Of a DNA stretch of 64,000 bases, positions 25,301 through 33,045 are shown piece after piece. The DNA lies in assembly GCA_934433135.1 (NCBI GenBank), contig CAKRZO010000004.1, positions 1 to 64,000 on the forward strand. The letters are read 5' to 3'. The position numbers and the translations under genes are program-made. The stretch is from an uncultured Acetatifactor sp. (lineage in GTDB: Bacteria > Bacillota > Clostridia > Lachnospirales > Lachnospiraceae). Every line of letters begins with the position of its first letter. The stretch's first letter is position 1. The notes below the pieces were generated by a model, which worked only from the letters and a program-made list of their open reading frames with translations, did no database searches and was not told the origin of the DNA.

Positions 25301-26956
25301 ACCATGGCTGGAATTACGGAAGTTAATCCCTTAAGTCCCCACTATGTCTGTCCGAAGTGTCACTATGTGGATTTTTATTCGGATGAAGTAAAAGCCTATG
25401 CCGGAAAAGCCGGAATCGATATGCCGGATAAAGCTTGCCCGGTTTGCGGGGAAATGCTTAAGAAAGACGGATTTGATATTCCGTTTGAAACGTTTTTGGG
25501 ATTTAAGGGAGATAAAGAGCCGGATATCGATCTGAATTTCTCCGGGGAGTATCAGTCCAAGGCACATAAATATACGGAAGTTATTTTCGGGGCCGGACAG
25601 ACTTTTCGTGCCGGTACGATCGGTACGCTTGCCGATAAGACCGCTTTCGGTTATGTGAAAAAATATTTTGAAGAAAGGGGACAGCATAAGAGAGTCAGTG
25701 AAATCAACCGGATTACGGTAGGCTGTACCGGAATCCGAAGAAGTACCGGTCAGCATCCGGGGGGAATTGTGGTGCTTCCGTTGGGACAGGATATCAACTC
25801 CTTTACTCCGGTACAGCATCCGGCCAATGATATGACAACAGATACGATTACCACGCATTTTGATTATCACTCCATTGACCATAACCTGTTGAAACTGGAT
25901 ATTCTCGGACACGATGATCCGACGATGATTCGTATGCTTCAGGATTTGACAGGCCGGGATCCGCTTACGATTCCGCTGGATGATCCGCAGGTAATGACAC
26001 TGTTTCAGAATACGAAAGCACTGGGGATTGCACCGGAACAGATCGGAGGCTGTAAGCTGGGTGCTCTGGGAATTCCCGAATTCGGTACGGATTTCGCCAT
26101 GCAGATGTTGATTGATGCGAAGCCGAAGTCTTTTTCCGACCTGGTCCGGATTTCGGGACTGAGCCATGGTACGGATGTGTGGCTGGGAAATGCACAGACC
26201 CTGATTCAGGAAGGAAAGGCTACGATTTCCACGGCAATCTGTACCAGAGACGATATTATGCTGTATCTGATCCAGATGGGTGTGGAACCCAGTCTGGCAT
26301 TTACCATTATGGAAAGCGTGCGGAAGGGAAAAGGACTGAAAGAGGAATGGATCGGCGCCATGACGGAAAAGGGTGTTCCGGACTGGTATATCTGGTCCTG
26401 CAAAAAGATTAAATACATGTTCCCGAAGGCGCATGCGGCGGCTTATGTTATGATGGCCTGGAGAATCGCCTATTGTAAAATCAATTATCCCCAGGCGTAT
26501 TATGCAGCTTTTTTCAGCATTCGCGCCAAAGCCTTTTCCTATGAGCTGATGTGCCAGGGGCAGAAACATCTGGAAAACATTATGGCGGATTATAAAAAGC
26601 GTTCAGACAGCCTTTCCAATAAGGAAAAAGATGCTTACGGAGATATGCGTATTGTTCAGGAGATGTATGCCAGAGGCTATGAATTTGTTCCCATTGATAT
26701 TTTCAAAGCCCAGTCCCGCCTGTTTCAGGTAATCGACGGGAAAATCATGCCTTCGTTAAGCAGTATCGACGGTCTGGGAGAAAAAGCGGCGGATGCCATT
26801 GTGGAAGCGGCCAAGGACGGACCTTTTTTGTCCAGGGACGATTTCCGGGAAAGGACAAAGGTGTCCAAAACGGTGGTAGACCTGATGGCACAGCTCGGCC
26901 TTTTGGGAGACCTCCCCGAATCCAACCAGATCAGCCTGTTTGACTTTGTGTCTTAA
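22319..26956 (+). CDS. polC: DNA polymerase III alpha subunit, Gram-positive type (PolC)
   Basis: About 1545 aa. Domains in order: N-terminal region; a Lys/Glu-rich low-complexity insert (about 180-300); OB-fold (about 310-400, VVIRGKIIRYEKREI); split PHP domain (VELHCHTKMSDMDG, ITDHGAV); proofreading exonuclease beginning near 520 (VVFDIETTGFSP); palm, fingers and C-terminal parts including GSRGSVGSSFVATM and EPDIDLNFSGEYQ. It is the main replicative polymerase of low-GC Gram-positives. The ATG at 22319 overlaps the ispG stop and has GGAAACAGG before it; an in-frame TTG at 22307 is less likely. Its TAA stop lies inside the inverted end of the repeat element that follows. Confidence 0.96.
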   Translation: MSKLFFEVFPSLKLEGTARDIMEQAQVERICATKRRDYLRIYLFSRRLIEKEIIWSAEKQITRQLFPRENITVKIYERFELSSQYTPVTLLELYKESILAELKEYSHVIYNTFKTAQISWPEESKMLLTTEDNVLVRSKEEEILRVLEKILVERCGLSLSLAMVYTEPEDKQETVLRGGKEEGAFRKGEEEAAVKNAKEHTEESSEGDTGIARENTKDKKSDGQKKENTAKSISAADSKENERKAAGNAAEDKLKGGFAGKTEFQSGKGNYKKGEFRRDNDYGRGSVKRSDNPDVIYGKDFEEEAVKIEEIIGEMGEVVIRGKIIRYEKREIRNEKTILMFDVTDFTDTMTVKLFARNDQVAEIESGVKEGTFVKIKGISVLDKFDHELTIASIAGIKKIPDFTSARKDNAPQKRVELHCHTKMSDMDGVSEAKDIVKRAYRWGHRAIAITDHGAVQSFTDANHVWDDLWKAEKAKRSQEEENPDKQDFFKILYGVEAYLVDDLKEIVTNDAGQSLEEDFVVFDIETTGFSPIHNRIIEIGAVRIRGGKIADTFSSFVNPRVPIPFEIEKLTSINDEMVQDAPEIEEVLPAFLKFAEGAVMVAHNADFDMSFIRENAKRQGIRRNDTYVDTVALSRALLPNQAKHTLDAVAKSMGVSLENHHRAVDDAAATAEIFEKFLARLRKDGMSSLKEMNELGKDSPEIIRKLPSYHAILLAKNDLGRINLYRLVSMSHLTYFNKRPKIPKSQILKYRDGLILGSACEAGELYRALLDGKSDTDIARIVNFYDYLEIQPVGNNEFMIESEKITAVNSIEDIRKMNKKIVELGEQFHRPVAATCDVHFLDPEDEIYRRIIMAGKGFADADKQAPLYLHTTEEMLEEFSYLGADKAREVVITNTNMIADMIETIAPVRPDKCPPVIEDSDRTLTDICYRKAHELYGPDLPEIVEKRLEKELHSIITNGFAVMYIIAQKLVWKSVEDGYLVGSRGSVGSSFVATMAGITEVNPLSPHYVCPKCHYVDFYSDEVKAYAGKAGIDMPDKACPVCGEMLKKDGFDIPFETFLGFKGDKEPDIDLNFSGEYQSKAHKYTEVIFGAGQTFRAGTIGTLADKTAFGYVKKYFEERGQHKRVSEINRITVGCTGIRRSTGQHPGGIVVLPLGQDINSFTPVQHPANDMTTDTITTHFDYHSIDHNLLKLDILGHDDPTMIRMLQDLTGRDPLTIPLDDPQVMTLFQNTKALGIAPEQIGGCKLGALGIPEFGTDFAMQMLIDAKPKSFSDLVRISGLSHGTDVWLGNAQTLIQEGKATISTAICTRDDIMLYLIQMGVEPSLAFTIMESVRKGKGLKEEWIGAMTEKGVPDWYIWSCKKIKYMFPKAHAAAYVMMAWRIAYCKINYPQAYYAAFFSIRAKAFSYELMCQGQKHLENIMADYKKRSDSLSNKEKDAYGDMRIVQEMYARGYEFVPIDIFKAQSRLFQVIDGKIMPSLSSIDGLGEKAADAIVEAAKDGPFLSRDDFRERTKVSKTVVDLMAQLGLLGDLPESNQISLFDFVS

Positions 26957-27118
26957 CAGTTCAGACAAGCATTCTTGTGGACAGATTTCATGCTCGCATG
27001 AAAATCCGTCTGCATGAATGCTTCTTGTACTTAGCGCCACGTTCTTGAGCAAAAATAGCTGCGAAGCAGCGGAAAGCGCTGAAAGCGCGATTTTGCGAAT
27101 GCGCGTCTGAACTGTTAA
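26953..27118. repeat. 166-bp element with perfect 14-bp inverted ends (MITE-like)
   Basis: The left end TTAACAGTTCAGAC (26953-26966) is the exact complement of GTCTGAACTGTTAA (27105-27118). Inside, AAGCATTC...GAATGCTT encloses GACAGATTTCATGC / GCATGAAAATCCGTC. A second half has AAAAT...ATTTT around two small hairpins. No ORF is inside. The outer TTAA on both sides could be the target duplication. The left 54 bp recur in inverted orientation at 38652-38705 (46 of 54 identical). Confidence 0.8.
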
Positions 27119-27140
27119 CAAAAAATTTTTTGAAAAAAGC

Positions 27141-27169
27141 TTGCAATTTATCCGAAAGTGTTGTATGAT
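27141..27169 (+). promoter_or_regulatory. sigma-A promoter of the tRNA-Glu gene
   Basis: TTGCAA (27141-27146), a 17-bp spacer and TATGAT (27164-27169), 37 bp before the tRNA. Confidence 0.7.
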
Positions 27170-27205
27170 AAACAAGTGCTGCAGATGCGGTATGTGATTT
27201 TAAAT

Positions 27206-27277
27206 GGCTCGTTGGTCAAGCGGTTAAGACGCCGCCCTCTCACGGCGGAAACAGGGGTTCGATTCCCCTACGAGCTG
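27206..27277 (+). tRNA. tRNA-Glu (anticodon CTC)
   Basis: The cloverleaf can be drawn by eye. The acceptor stem is GGCTCGT/ACGAGCT with a G-U pair at the end. The D arm is GGTCAAGCGGTTAAGAC. The anticodon arm is CCGCC-CTCTCAC-GGCGG, giving CTC, which reads GAG. The T arm is AGGGG-TTCGATT-CCCCT. CCA is not encoded. The more usual Glu gene has TTC; this is the G-ending-codon isoacceptor. It stands alone with its own promoter and terminator. Confidence 0.95.
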
Positions 27278-27314
27278 TTGACTGTTAGAAATAAATAAAC
27301 AGCCCAACCCGAAT

Positions 27315-27359
27315 AAGTTCTTGAAAACATTACGAATGTAGATGCTTCAAGAGCTTTTT
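27315..27359 (+). terminator. tRNA-Glu terminator
   Basis: AGTTCTTGAA pairs with TTCAAGAGCT (one G-U), with an inner ACATT/AATGT stem, then TTTTT. Confidence 0.8.
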
Positions 27360-27493
27360 AGTATCAGTCGGATTGCGGACAAGGTGCAAACGGTCGCAGC
27401 GTGCCGACATGGCAATCGAGGGGAATTTACCATGAAAAAAGGAGAGACGTTGTTTTTTCGTGGTAGGAAAAAAAGAGAAAGGGGATGCTGCAG

Positions 27494-27586
27494 ATGGAGC
27501 CGGATATCCTGTTCCTTTTGATGATTGCAGAGTTTTTGATTCTGGCATGGGTTCGGCATGCCTGTAAGGAAGAGAATGCAATATAA
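27494..27586 (+). CDS. possible 30-residue single-span membrane peptide
   Basis: An ATG at 27494 with GAAAGGGG about 9 bases upstream opens a 30-codon frame: MEPDILFLLMIAEFLILAWV, then RHACKEENAI and TAA. The first 20 residues would cross the membrane, with positive charges after. It lies in the 470-bp gap between the tRNA and topA, and no promoter of its own is obvious. The rest of the gap (27360-27490) shows nothing else I can name. Small size and no known family keep confidence low. Confidence 0.3.
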   Translation: MEPDILFLLMIAEFLILAWVRHACKEENAI

Positions 27587-27654
27587 TCTCTATATTCTGG
27601 ATTGGTTTTTTACAAGAACCGGTGGCAGGATATGGAGATTTTTTTTAAAATAAC

Positions 27655-27683
27655 TTGCATCTGCCTTGATTTTGGTGTATAGT
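27655..27683 (+). promoter_or_regulatory. sigma-A promoter of topA
   Basis: TTGCAT (27655-27660), a 17-bp spacer and TATAGT (27678-27683). Confidence 0.7.
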
Positions 27684-27748
27684 GGGTGGCGATTAGCGGA
27701 AAATCAATATCTGAAAAATTGCTGAAAAAAGGCAGAATGAGAGGAAAT

Positions 27749-29845
27749 ATGGCAAAATATTTGGTAATTGTAGAATCTCCGGCGAAAGTAAAGACAATTA
27801 AAAAATTTTTGGGAAGTAATTATGAAGTGGCGGCGAGCAACGGTCATGTCAGGGATCTGCCCAAAAGTACATTGGGTATTGATGTAGAGCACGATTACGA
27901 ACCGAAATATATAACGATCCGCGGAAAAGGCGACATTTTGGCCAATTTACGAAAAGAAGTGAAAAAGGCGGAAAAAATATACCTTGCAACTGACCCTGAC
28001 CGGGAAGGAGAGGCAATTTCCTGGCATTTATATCATGCATTGAAACTGGAAAATAAGAAAGTATACCGAATTACCTTTAATGAAATCACCAAAAATGCGG
28101 TGAAAGAATCTTTGAAGCATGCAAGAGAGATTAATATGAATCTGGTGGATGCGCAGCAGGCCAGAAGGGCATTGGACCGGATGGTGGGGTATCGCATTTC
28201 CCCGCTTTTGTGGGCAAAGATAAAAAGAGGATTAAGCGCAGGAAGGGTTCAATCGGTAGCCCTCAGAATTATCTGCGACAGAGAAGAAGAAATCAATGCG
28301 TTTATACCGGAAGAATACTGGACACTGGATGCCGCTCTTAAAGTGAAAGGAGAGAAGAAGCCGTTTACCGTTCACTATTACGGCACGCAGGACGGGAAGC
28401 AATCGATTGCGGATAAAGCGCAGGCAGATGCCATTATGCAGCAACTGCAGGGAGCAACTTACCGGGTAGCGGAGATCAAAGAAGGTGAACGTCTCAGAAA
28501 AGCCCCGCTGCCTTTTACCACTTCCACACTGCAGCAGGAAGCCAGCAAAGTGTTGAATTTTTCCACACAGAAGACGATGCGTCTCGCTCAACAGTTGTAT
28601 GAAGGGGTGGAACTGGAAGGCGAAGGAACGGTAGGTCTGATTACCTATCTGCGTACGGACTCCACCCGTGTTTCCGAAGAAGCGGAAAAAATGGCGGAGG
28701 AATATATCCGGAAGCATTACGGAGAAGAATATGTGCAGAAGGGAAGCGCGGAGAAAAAAAGCAGTCAGAAAATTCAGGACGCACATGAGGCCATCCGCCC
28801 CACGGATTTGAATCGGATTCCCGTTGCCGTTAAGGAACAGCTTCCGCGGGATTTGTTCCGTCTTTATCAATTAATCTGGAAGCGTTTTGCTGCCAGCGCC
28901 ATGGCACCGGCCAAGATGAAGACGGTTTCCGCCAAGATTGAAGCCGGAAAGCATATTTTTACGGCTTCCACATCAGAAGTGGTATTTGAAGGGTTTATGA
29001 GCGTTTATGTAGATGAGGGAGAAAAGGAAGAGGAAGGTAACTTCTGTAAGGGACTGAGTATGCAGAGCAGCCTGGAATTCCTTTCGTTTGATCCAAGGCA
29101 GCATTTTACCCAGCCGCCGGCGCACTATACCGAGGCTTCCCTGGTAAAGACGTTGGAGGAACTGGGGATCGGACGTCCCAGCACCTATGCACCGACTATT
29201 ACCACAATTCTGGCAAGGCATTATGTGGCGAAGGAAAATAAGAATATTTACGTAACGGAATTGGGTGAAGTGGTAAATAATATGATGAAGAAGGCTTTCC
29301 CGGTTATTGTGGATGCCAACTTTACCGCCAATATGGAAGCGCTTTTGGACGGTGTGGAAACCGGAGATGTAAAGTGGAAAACCATTATATCCAATTTCTA
29401 TCCGGATCTGGACGAAGCTGTAAAAGCAGCTGAAAAAGAGCTTAAGGAAGTAAAAATTGAGGATGAAGTCTCAGATGAAACCTGTGAATTGTGCGGAAGG
29501 AAGATGGTAATCAAATACGGTCCGCATGGCCGCTTTTTAGCCTGCCCGGGATTCCCGGAATGCCGCAATACCAAGCCTTATTTTGAAAAAATAGGAGTTG
29601 CCTGCCCTAAGTGCGGAAAGGATCTGGTTCTGAAAAAGACCAAAAAGGGCAGAAAATACTATGGATGTATCAATCATCCGGAGTGTGATTTTATGGTATG
29701 GCAGAAGCCTACGGGAGAAAAATGTCCCAGATGCGGCTCTCTTCTTTTGCAGAAAGGCAATAAGCTTGTCTGCATGGATGAAAAATGCGGATATGTGACA
29801 GAAGCAAAGAATGCAGCAAAAGAACAGGACGAAAAAGGAGAATAG
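27749..29845 (+). CDS. topA: DNA topoisomerase I (type IA)
   Basis: 698 aa. The Toprim domain opens AKYLVIVESPAKVKTIKKFLG with the metal site TDPDREGEAISWH. The active-site tyrosine is Y300 in TYLRTDSTR. Three C-terminal zinc ribbons follow (CELCGRK..., CPKCGKD..., CPRCGSL...). It relaxes negative supercoils through a 5'-phosphotyrosine intermediate. The ATG at 27749 has GAGG upstream; extra in-frame codons back to 27686 overlap the promoter and are not part of the family. codY follows after 159 bp with its own promoter. Confidence 0.96.
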   Translation: MAKYLVIVESPAKVKTIKKFLGSNYEVAASNGHVRDLPKSTLGIDVEHDYEPKYITIRGKGDILANLRKEVKKAEKIYLATDPDREGEAISWHLYHALKLENKKVYRITFNEITKNAVKESLKHAREINMNLVDAQQARRALDRMVGYRISPLLWAKIKRGLSAGRVQSVALRIICDREEEINAFIPEEYWTLDAALKVKGEKKPFTVHYYGTQDGKQSIADKAQADAIMQQLQGATYRVAEIKEGERLRKAPLPFTTSTLQQEASKVLNFSTQKTMRLAQQLYEGVELEGEGTVGLITYLRTDSTRVSEEAEKMAEEYIRKHYGEEYVQKGSAEKKSSQKIQDAHEAIRPTDLNRIPVAVKEQLPRDLFRLYQLIWKRFAASAMAPAKMKTVSAKIEAGKHIFTASTSEVVFEGFMSVYVDEGEKEEEGNFCKGLSMQSSLEFLSFDPRQHFTQPPAHYTEASLVKTLEELGIGRPSTYAPTITTILARHYVAKENKNIYVTELGEVVNNMMKKAFPVIVDANFTANMEALLDGVETGDVKWKTIISNFYPDLDEAVKAAEKELKEVKIEDEVSDETCELCGRKMVIKYGPHGRFLACPGFPECRNTKPYFEKIGVACPKCGKDLVLKKTKKGRKYYGCINHPECDFMVWQKPTGEKCPRCGSLLLQKGNKLVCMDEKCGYVTEAKNAAKEQDEKGE

Positions 29846-29909
29846 TAAAGCAAAAAAATGAAATTGTCATATAAATTATAATAATTCTAAAAAAATAATG
29901 ATTTTTTCG

Positions 29910-29938
29910 TTGTAATCCTTTCTATTATATGGTAAAAT
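29910..29938 (+). promoter_or_regulatory. sigma-A promoter of codY
   Basis: TTGTAA (29910-29915), a 17-bp spacer and TAAAAT (29933-29938). The leader is about 60 bases. Confidence 0.7.
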
Positions 29939-30004
29939 GGCGATAAATAAGGAAGATGCATACGTGTCATCGGATTTATCAGCACATTTAAGGGAGGAAA
30001 GAAA

Positions 30005-30796
30005 ATGAGCAGCGTACAACTATTGGATAAGACCAGGAAAATTGGAAAATTATTGCACAATAACAATTCCAGCAAAGTCGTTTTTAACGATATCTGTCAG
30101 GTTATGCGGGAAATTCTAAGCTCCAATGTACTGGTAATCAGCAGGAAGGGCAAAGTCTTAGGCGTGGCGGAAGCGGAAGGAATTGAGAGAATCACGGAGC
30201 TTCTGGATGATACGATCGGCGGATTTATTGACGGACTTCTGAATGAGAGGCTTTTGGGAGTGCTGTCAACCAAAGAGAATGTAAATCTGGAGACGCTTGG
30301 ATTCGAAGGAGCGGATATCCGCAAATACCAGGCGATCATCACGCCGATTGAGATTGCGGGAGAACGTCTTGGTACGCTGTTCATTTATAAATGCAATGCC
30401 CAGTATGATATTGACGATATTATCCTGTGTGAATACGGCACAACGGTAGTCGGACTGGAAATGCTCAGAGCAGTGAATGAGGAGAGTGCGGAAGAAAGCA
30501 GGAAGGTTGCCGTAGTTAAGTCTGCAATCAGTACCTTATCCTTTTCCGAAATGGAAGCGATTACCCATATTTTTGATGAGCTGAACGGAATGGAAGGAAT
30601 TCTGGTAGCCAGCAAGATTGCCGACAGAGTCGGCATTACCCGTTCCGTGATTGTCAATGCGCTCAGAAAGTTCGAAAGTGCGGGGGTAATCGAATCCCGT
30701 TCTTCCGGTATGAAAGGAACCTACATCAAGGTCCTGAATGATGTGGTATTTGATGAAATCAAAGAACTGAAGCGCCAAAACAGCAAGTTAAAGTAA
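30005..30796 (+). CDS. codY: GTP-sensing global regulator CodY
   Basis: 263 aa, the usual size. The N-terminal GAF domain (about 1-160) senses branched-chain amino acids. The C-terminal winged helix reads ASKIADRVGITRSVIVNALRK, the most conserved part of CodY. It represses or activates nutrient-limitation, transport and often sporulation genes when GTP and isoleucine are plentiful. AGGGAGGAAAG precedes the ATG. The TAA stop runs straight into a partial copy of the polC-end repeat and then a terminator. I found no clear CodY box (AATTTTCWGAAAATT) in the intergenic regions here. Confidence 0.96.
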   Translation: MSSVQLLDKTRKIGKLLHNNNSSKVVFNDICQVMREILSSNVLVISRKGKVLGVAEAEGIERITELLDDTIGGFIDGLLNERLLGVLSTKENVNLETLGFEGADIRKYQAIITPIEIAGERLGTLFIYKCNAQYDIDDIILCEYGTTVVGLEMLRAVNEESAEESRKVAVVKSAISTLSFSEMEAITHIFDELNGMEGILVASKIADRVGITRSVIVNALRKFESAGVIESRSSGMKGTYIKVLNDVVFDEIKELKRQNSKLK

Positions 30797-30812
30797 CAGT
30801 TCAGACAAACAT
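30794..30812 (+). repeat. short copy of the polC-end repeat at the codY stop codon
   Basis: TAACAGTTCAGACAAACAT matches 26954-26972 at 18 of 19 bases and begins with the codY stop codon. The match ends where the terminator A tract begins. Confidence 0.6.
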
Positions 30813-30813
30813 A

Positions 30814-30841
30814 AAAAAAACCTTGCAAGAGGTTTTTTTTT
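30814..30841 (+). terminator. codY terminator, overlapping the rpsB promoter
   Basis: AAAAAAAACCT pairs with AGGTTTTTTTT around the loop TGCAAG. Confidence 0.85.
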
Positions 30842-30851
30842 ATGGTATAAT
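30823..30851 (+). promoter_or_regulatory. sigma-A promoter of rpsB-tsf, set inside the codY terminator
   Basis: TTGCAA (30823-30828), exactly 17 bp, then TATAAT (30846-30851). The -35 is formed by the loop and inner stem of the codY terminator. A 160-base leader follows before rpsB; it contains no ribosomal-protein leader structure that I recognise. Confidence 0.75.
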
Positions 30852-31018
30852 TCGAATGTTATGAAAAAAACACGCATCCCGATTCGCAGTAGGTGTCAGA
30901 AGAAAGGTTTTCTGATTGGTTGCGGAGCTAACCGGATTCTTAACGCGGATACGGCAGAAAAGGAGTGCGGAAGACAGGGAGCGGAAAGCATCCCGATTAA
31001 CCAAACGGAGGTAGAGAC

Positions 31019-31780
31019 ATGAGCGTTATTTCAATGAAACAGTTATTAGAAGCAGGTGTTCATTTCGGACACCAGACCAGAAGATGGAACCCTAAGATGG
31101 CTCCGTACATTTTCACAGAGAGAAATGGTATTCATATCATTGACCTGCAGAAGTCTGTAGGAAAAGTGGATGAAGCATACAGAGCCATTTCCGAGATCGC
31201 AGCACAGGGCGGCACGATCCTTTTTGTAGGAACCAAGAAGCAGGCACAGGATGCTGTTAAGACCGAAGCAGAACGTTGCGGTATGTATTATGTAAATGAA
31301 AGATGGCTTGGCGGAATGCTGACAAACTTTAAGACCATTCAGTCCCGTATTGCAAGACTGCGTGCTATTGAGACCATGTCTGAGGACGGTACTTTTGATG
31401 TTCTTCCCAAGAAGGAAGTTATTGCGCTGAAGAAGGAATGGGAAAAGCTGGAGAAGAACCTCGGCGGTATTAAAAATATGACCAGAATTCCCGATGCTAT
31501 TTTTGTAGTAGATCCCAAGAAGGAGAGAATCTGTGTACAGGAAGCTCATTCTCTCGGCATTACACTGATCGGTATCGGTGATACCAACTGTGATCCGGAA
31601 GAACTGGATTATATCATTCCGGGTAATGATGACGCGATCAGAGCAGTCAAACTGATTGTATCCAAGATGGCAGATGCAGTAATCGAAGCAAACCAGGGTG
31701 AAGCTGCTTATACCGAGGAGCAGGTTGCAACCGAAGAAGCAACGGATATCGAAGAAGTAGCAGAGAAGGAAGAAGCTTAA
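31019..31780 (+). CDS. rpsB: 30S ribosomal protein S2
   Basis: 253 aa. MSVISMKQLLEAGVHFGHQTRRWNPKM is the canonical start. LGGMLTNFKTIQSRI and FVVDPKKERICVQEA follow, and the tail is acidic. GGAGGT lies 7 bp before the ATG. S2 joins the small subunit late and is needed for S1 binding where S1 exists. tsf follows 82 bp on, as in most bacteria; the gap has a small hairpin (GCGCC-TTCC-GGGCGC) but no terminator. Confidence 0.97.
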   Translation: MSVISMKQLLEAGVHFGHQTRRWNPKMAPYIFTERNGIHIIDLQKSVGKVDEAYRAISEIAAQGGTILFVGTKKQAQDAVKTEAERCGMYYVNERWLGGMLTNFKTIQSRIARLRAIETMSEDGTFDVLPKKEVIALKKEWEKLEKNLGGIKNMTRIPDAIFVVDPKKERICVQEAHSLGITLIGIGDTNCDPEELDYIIPGNDDAIRAVKLIVSKMADAVIEANQGEAAYTEEQVATEEATDIEEVAEKEEA

Positions 31781-31862
31781 GCGGTTTCGATAAGGGAATA
31801 AAACCCGAGAGGGAAAGCGAAGACAGTGCAGGCGCCTTCCGGGCGCAGAAATGAGGGAAAAT

Positions 31863-32798
31863 ATGGCAATTACAGCAGCAATGGTAAAAGAACTGCGTGA
31901 GATGACCGGCGCAGGTATGATGGATTGTAAGAAGGCTCTGAACGAGACCAACGGAAATATGGAAGAGGCTGTAGAGTTTTTAAGAAAGAACGGACAGGCT
32001 AAGGCAGAGAAGAAGGCAGGAAGAATTGCAGCAGAAGGTATCTGCAGCATTGCAACGGCAGGCGACAAGGTTGCAGCGGTTGTAGAAGTAAACTCCGAGA
32101 CTGACTTTGTAGCAAAGAACGCAGACTTCCAGAAGTATGTTGCAGATGTAGCAAAGCAGGCAGTGGAATCCGATGCAGAGGATATGGATGCTTTCCTTGC
32201 GGAAGCATGGAATGCAGATCCTTCCAAGACTGTGAAGGATGCTCTGGTTGAAAAGATCGCCGTAATCGGAGAGAATCTGAACATCAGACGGTTTAAGAAA
32301 GTGACAGCAGAAGACGGATTTGTTGCAACCTATGTACACGGCGGTGGAAGAATCGGCGTTATTGTGGAAGCTGCCAGTGATGTGGTAAATGATGATGTTA
32401 AGGAAGCAATGGTTAATATTGCGATGCAGATTGCAGCTCTGAATCCGAAATATGTTGCAACTTCCGATGTTTCCGAAGAGTATAAGGCACATGAGATGGA
32501 GATTATTTCCGCACAGATCGCACAGGATCCTAAGATGGCTGGCAAGCCGGAGAAGGTTATCAACGGTGCAGTAATCGGACGTCTTAACAAAGAACTTAAG
32601 GAAGTATGTCTGTTAGAGCAGGTTTATGTAAAAGCCGAGGACGGAAAGCAGACCGTAGCACAGTATATCGCACAGGTTGGAAAAGCAAACAATGCAGCCT
32701 TGAGTGTTAAGAGCTTTGTTCGTTTTGAAACCGGTGAAGGACTGGAGAAAAAGAATGAGAATTTTGCAGCAGAAGTAGCAGCACAGATGGGATTATAA
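31863..32798 (+). CDS. tsf: elongation factor Ts
   Basis: 311 aa. MAITAAMVKELREMTGAGMMDCKKAL is typical, with ETDFVAKN in the core. It is the nucleotide exchange factor for EF-Tu. The ATG at 31863 has GAGGG 5 bp upstream; an earlier in-frame ATG at 31851 overlaps that site. In many Bacillota pyrH and frr follow; here the unit ends with a strong terminator and a purine permease comes next. Confidence 0.97.
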   Translation: MAITAAMVKELREMTGAGMMDCKKALNETNGNMEEAVEFLRKNGQAKAEKKAGRIAAEGICSIATAGDKVAAVVEVNSETDFVAKNADFQKYVADVAKQAVESDAEDMDAFLAEAWNADPSKTVKDALVEKIAVIGENLNIRRFKKVTAEDGFVATYVHGGGRIGVIVEAASDVVNDDVKEAMVNIAMQIAALNPKYVATSDVSEEYKAHEMEIISAQIAQDPKMAGKPEKVINGAVIGRLNKELKEVCLLEQVYVKAEDGKQTVAQYIAQVGKANNAALSVKSFVRFETGEGLEKKNENFAAEVAAQMGL

Positions 32799-32807
32799 GC
32801 TGATTTG

Positions 32808-32859
32808 CGGCAAAAAAGGAAGCGTGCAGAGAAAGTTTGCACGCTTTCTTTTTTTGCCG
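32808..32859 (+). terminator. rpsB-tsf terminator
   Basis: CGGCAAAAAAGGAAGCGTGCA pairs with TGCACGCTTTC-TTTTTTTGCCG, a long stem containing its own T tract. Confidence 0.9.
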
Positions 32860-32973
32860 TTTTCTTTTTCTTTGAAATTTCTTTTGAAAAATTGAGCATT
32901 ATAAAATAAAATCTTTTACATGTCTGAACTGCTGCGTCTTCTGCCGAATTATAAAAAAAATATAAAGTTTTTA

Positions 32974-33002
32974 TAGACATTTGCTGAAAAATCGGTTATA
33001 AT
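32974..33002 (+). promoter_or_regulatory. sigma-A promoter of the purine permease gene
   Basis: TAGACA (32974-32979), a 17-bp spacer and TATAAT (32997-33002). Only about 36 bases of leader follow, too short for a purine riboswitch. Confidence 0.75.
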
Positions 33003-33045
33003 GGGAATCGTCTTTCCAAATATTATTCTTTTTAGGAGGTAGGAG

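Noticed and set aside
25331..26569. 412-codon frame on the - strand opposite polC
   Set aside because: Its composition is a mirror of the PolC reading; it has no ribosome binding site and no recognisable motif, while PolC is certain.
29880..30004. CodY box for autoregulation of codY
   Set aside because: The AT-rich stretch has partial matches only; the best differ from AATTTTCWGAAAATT at many positions.
31046..32284. 412-codon frame on the - strand opposite rpsB and tsf
   Set aside because: Antisense shadow spanning two confirmed genes and their gap.
32860..33045. purine riboswitch before the NCS2 permease
   Set aside because: Only about 36 bases lie between the promoter and the gene, and no conserved purine-aptamer core is present.
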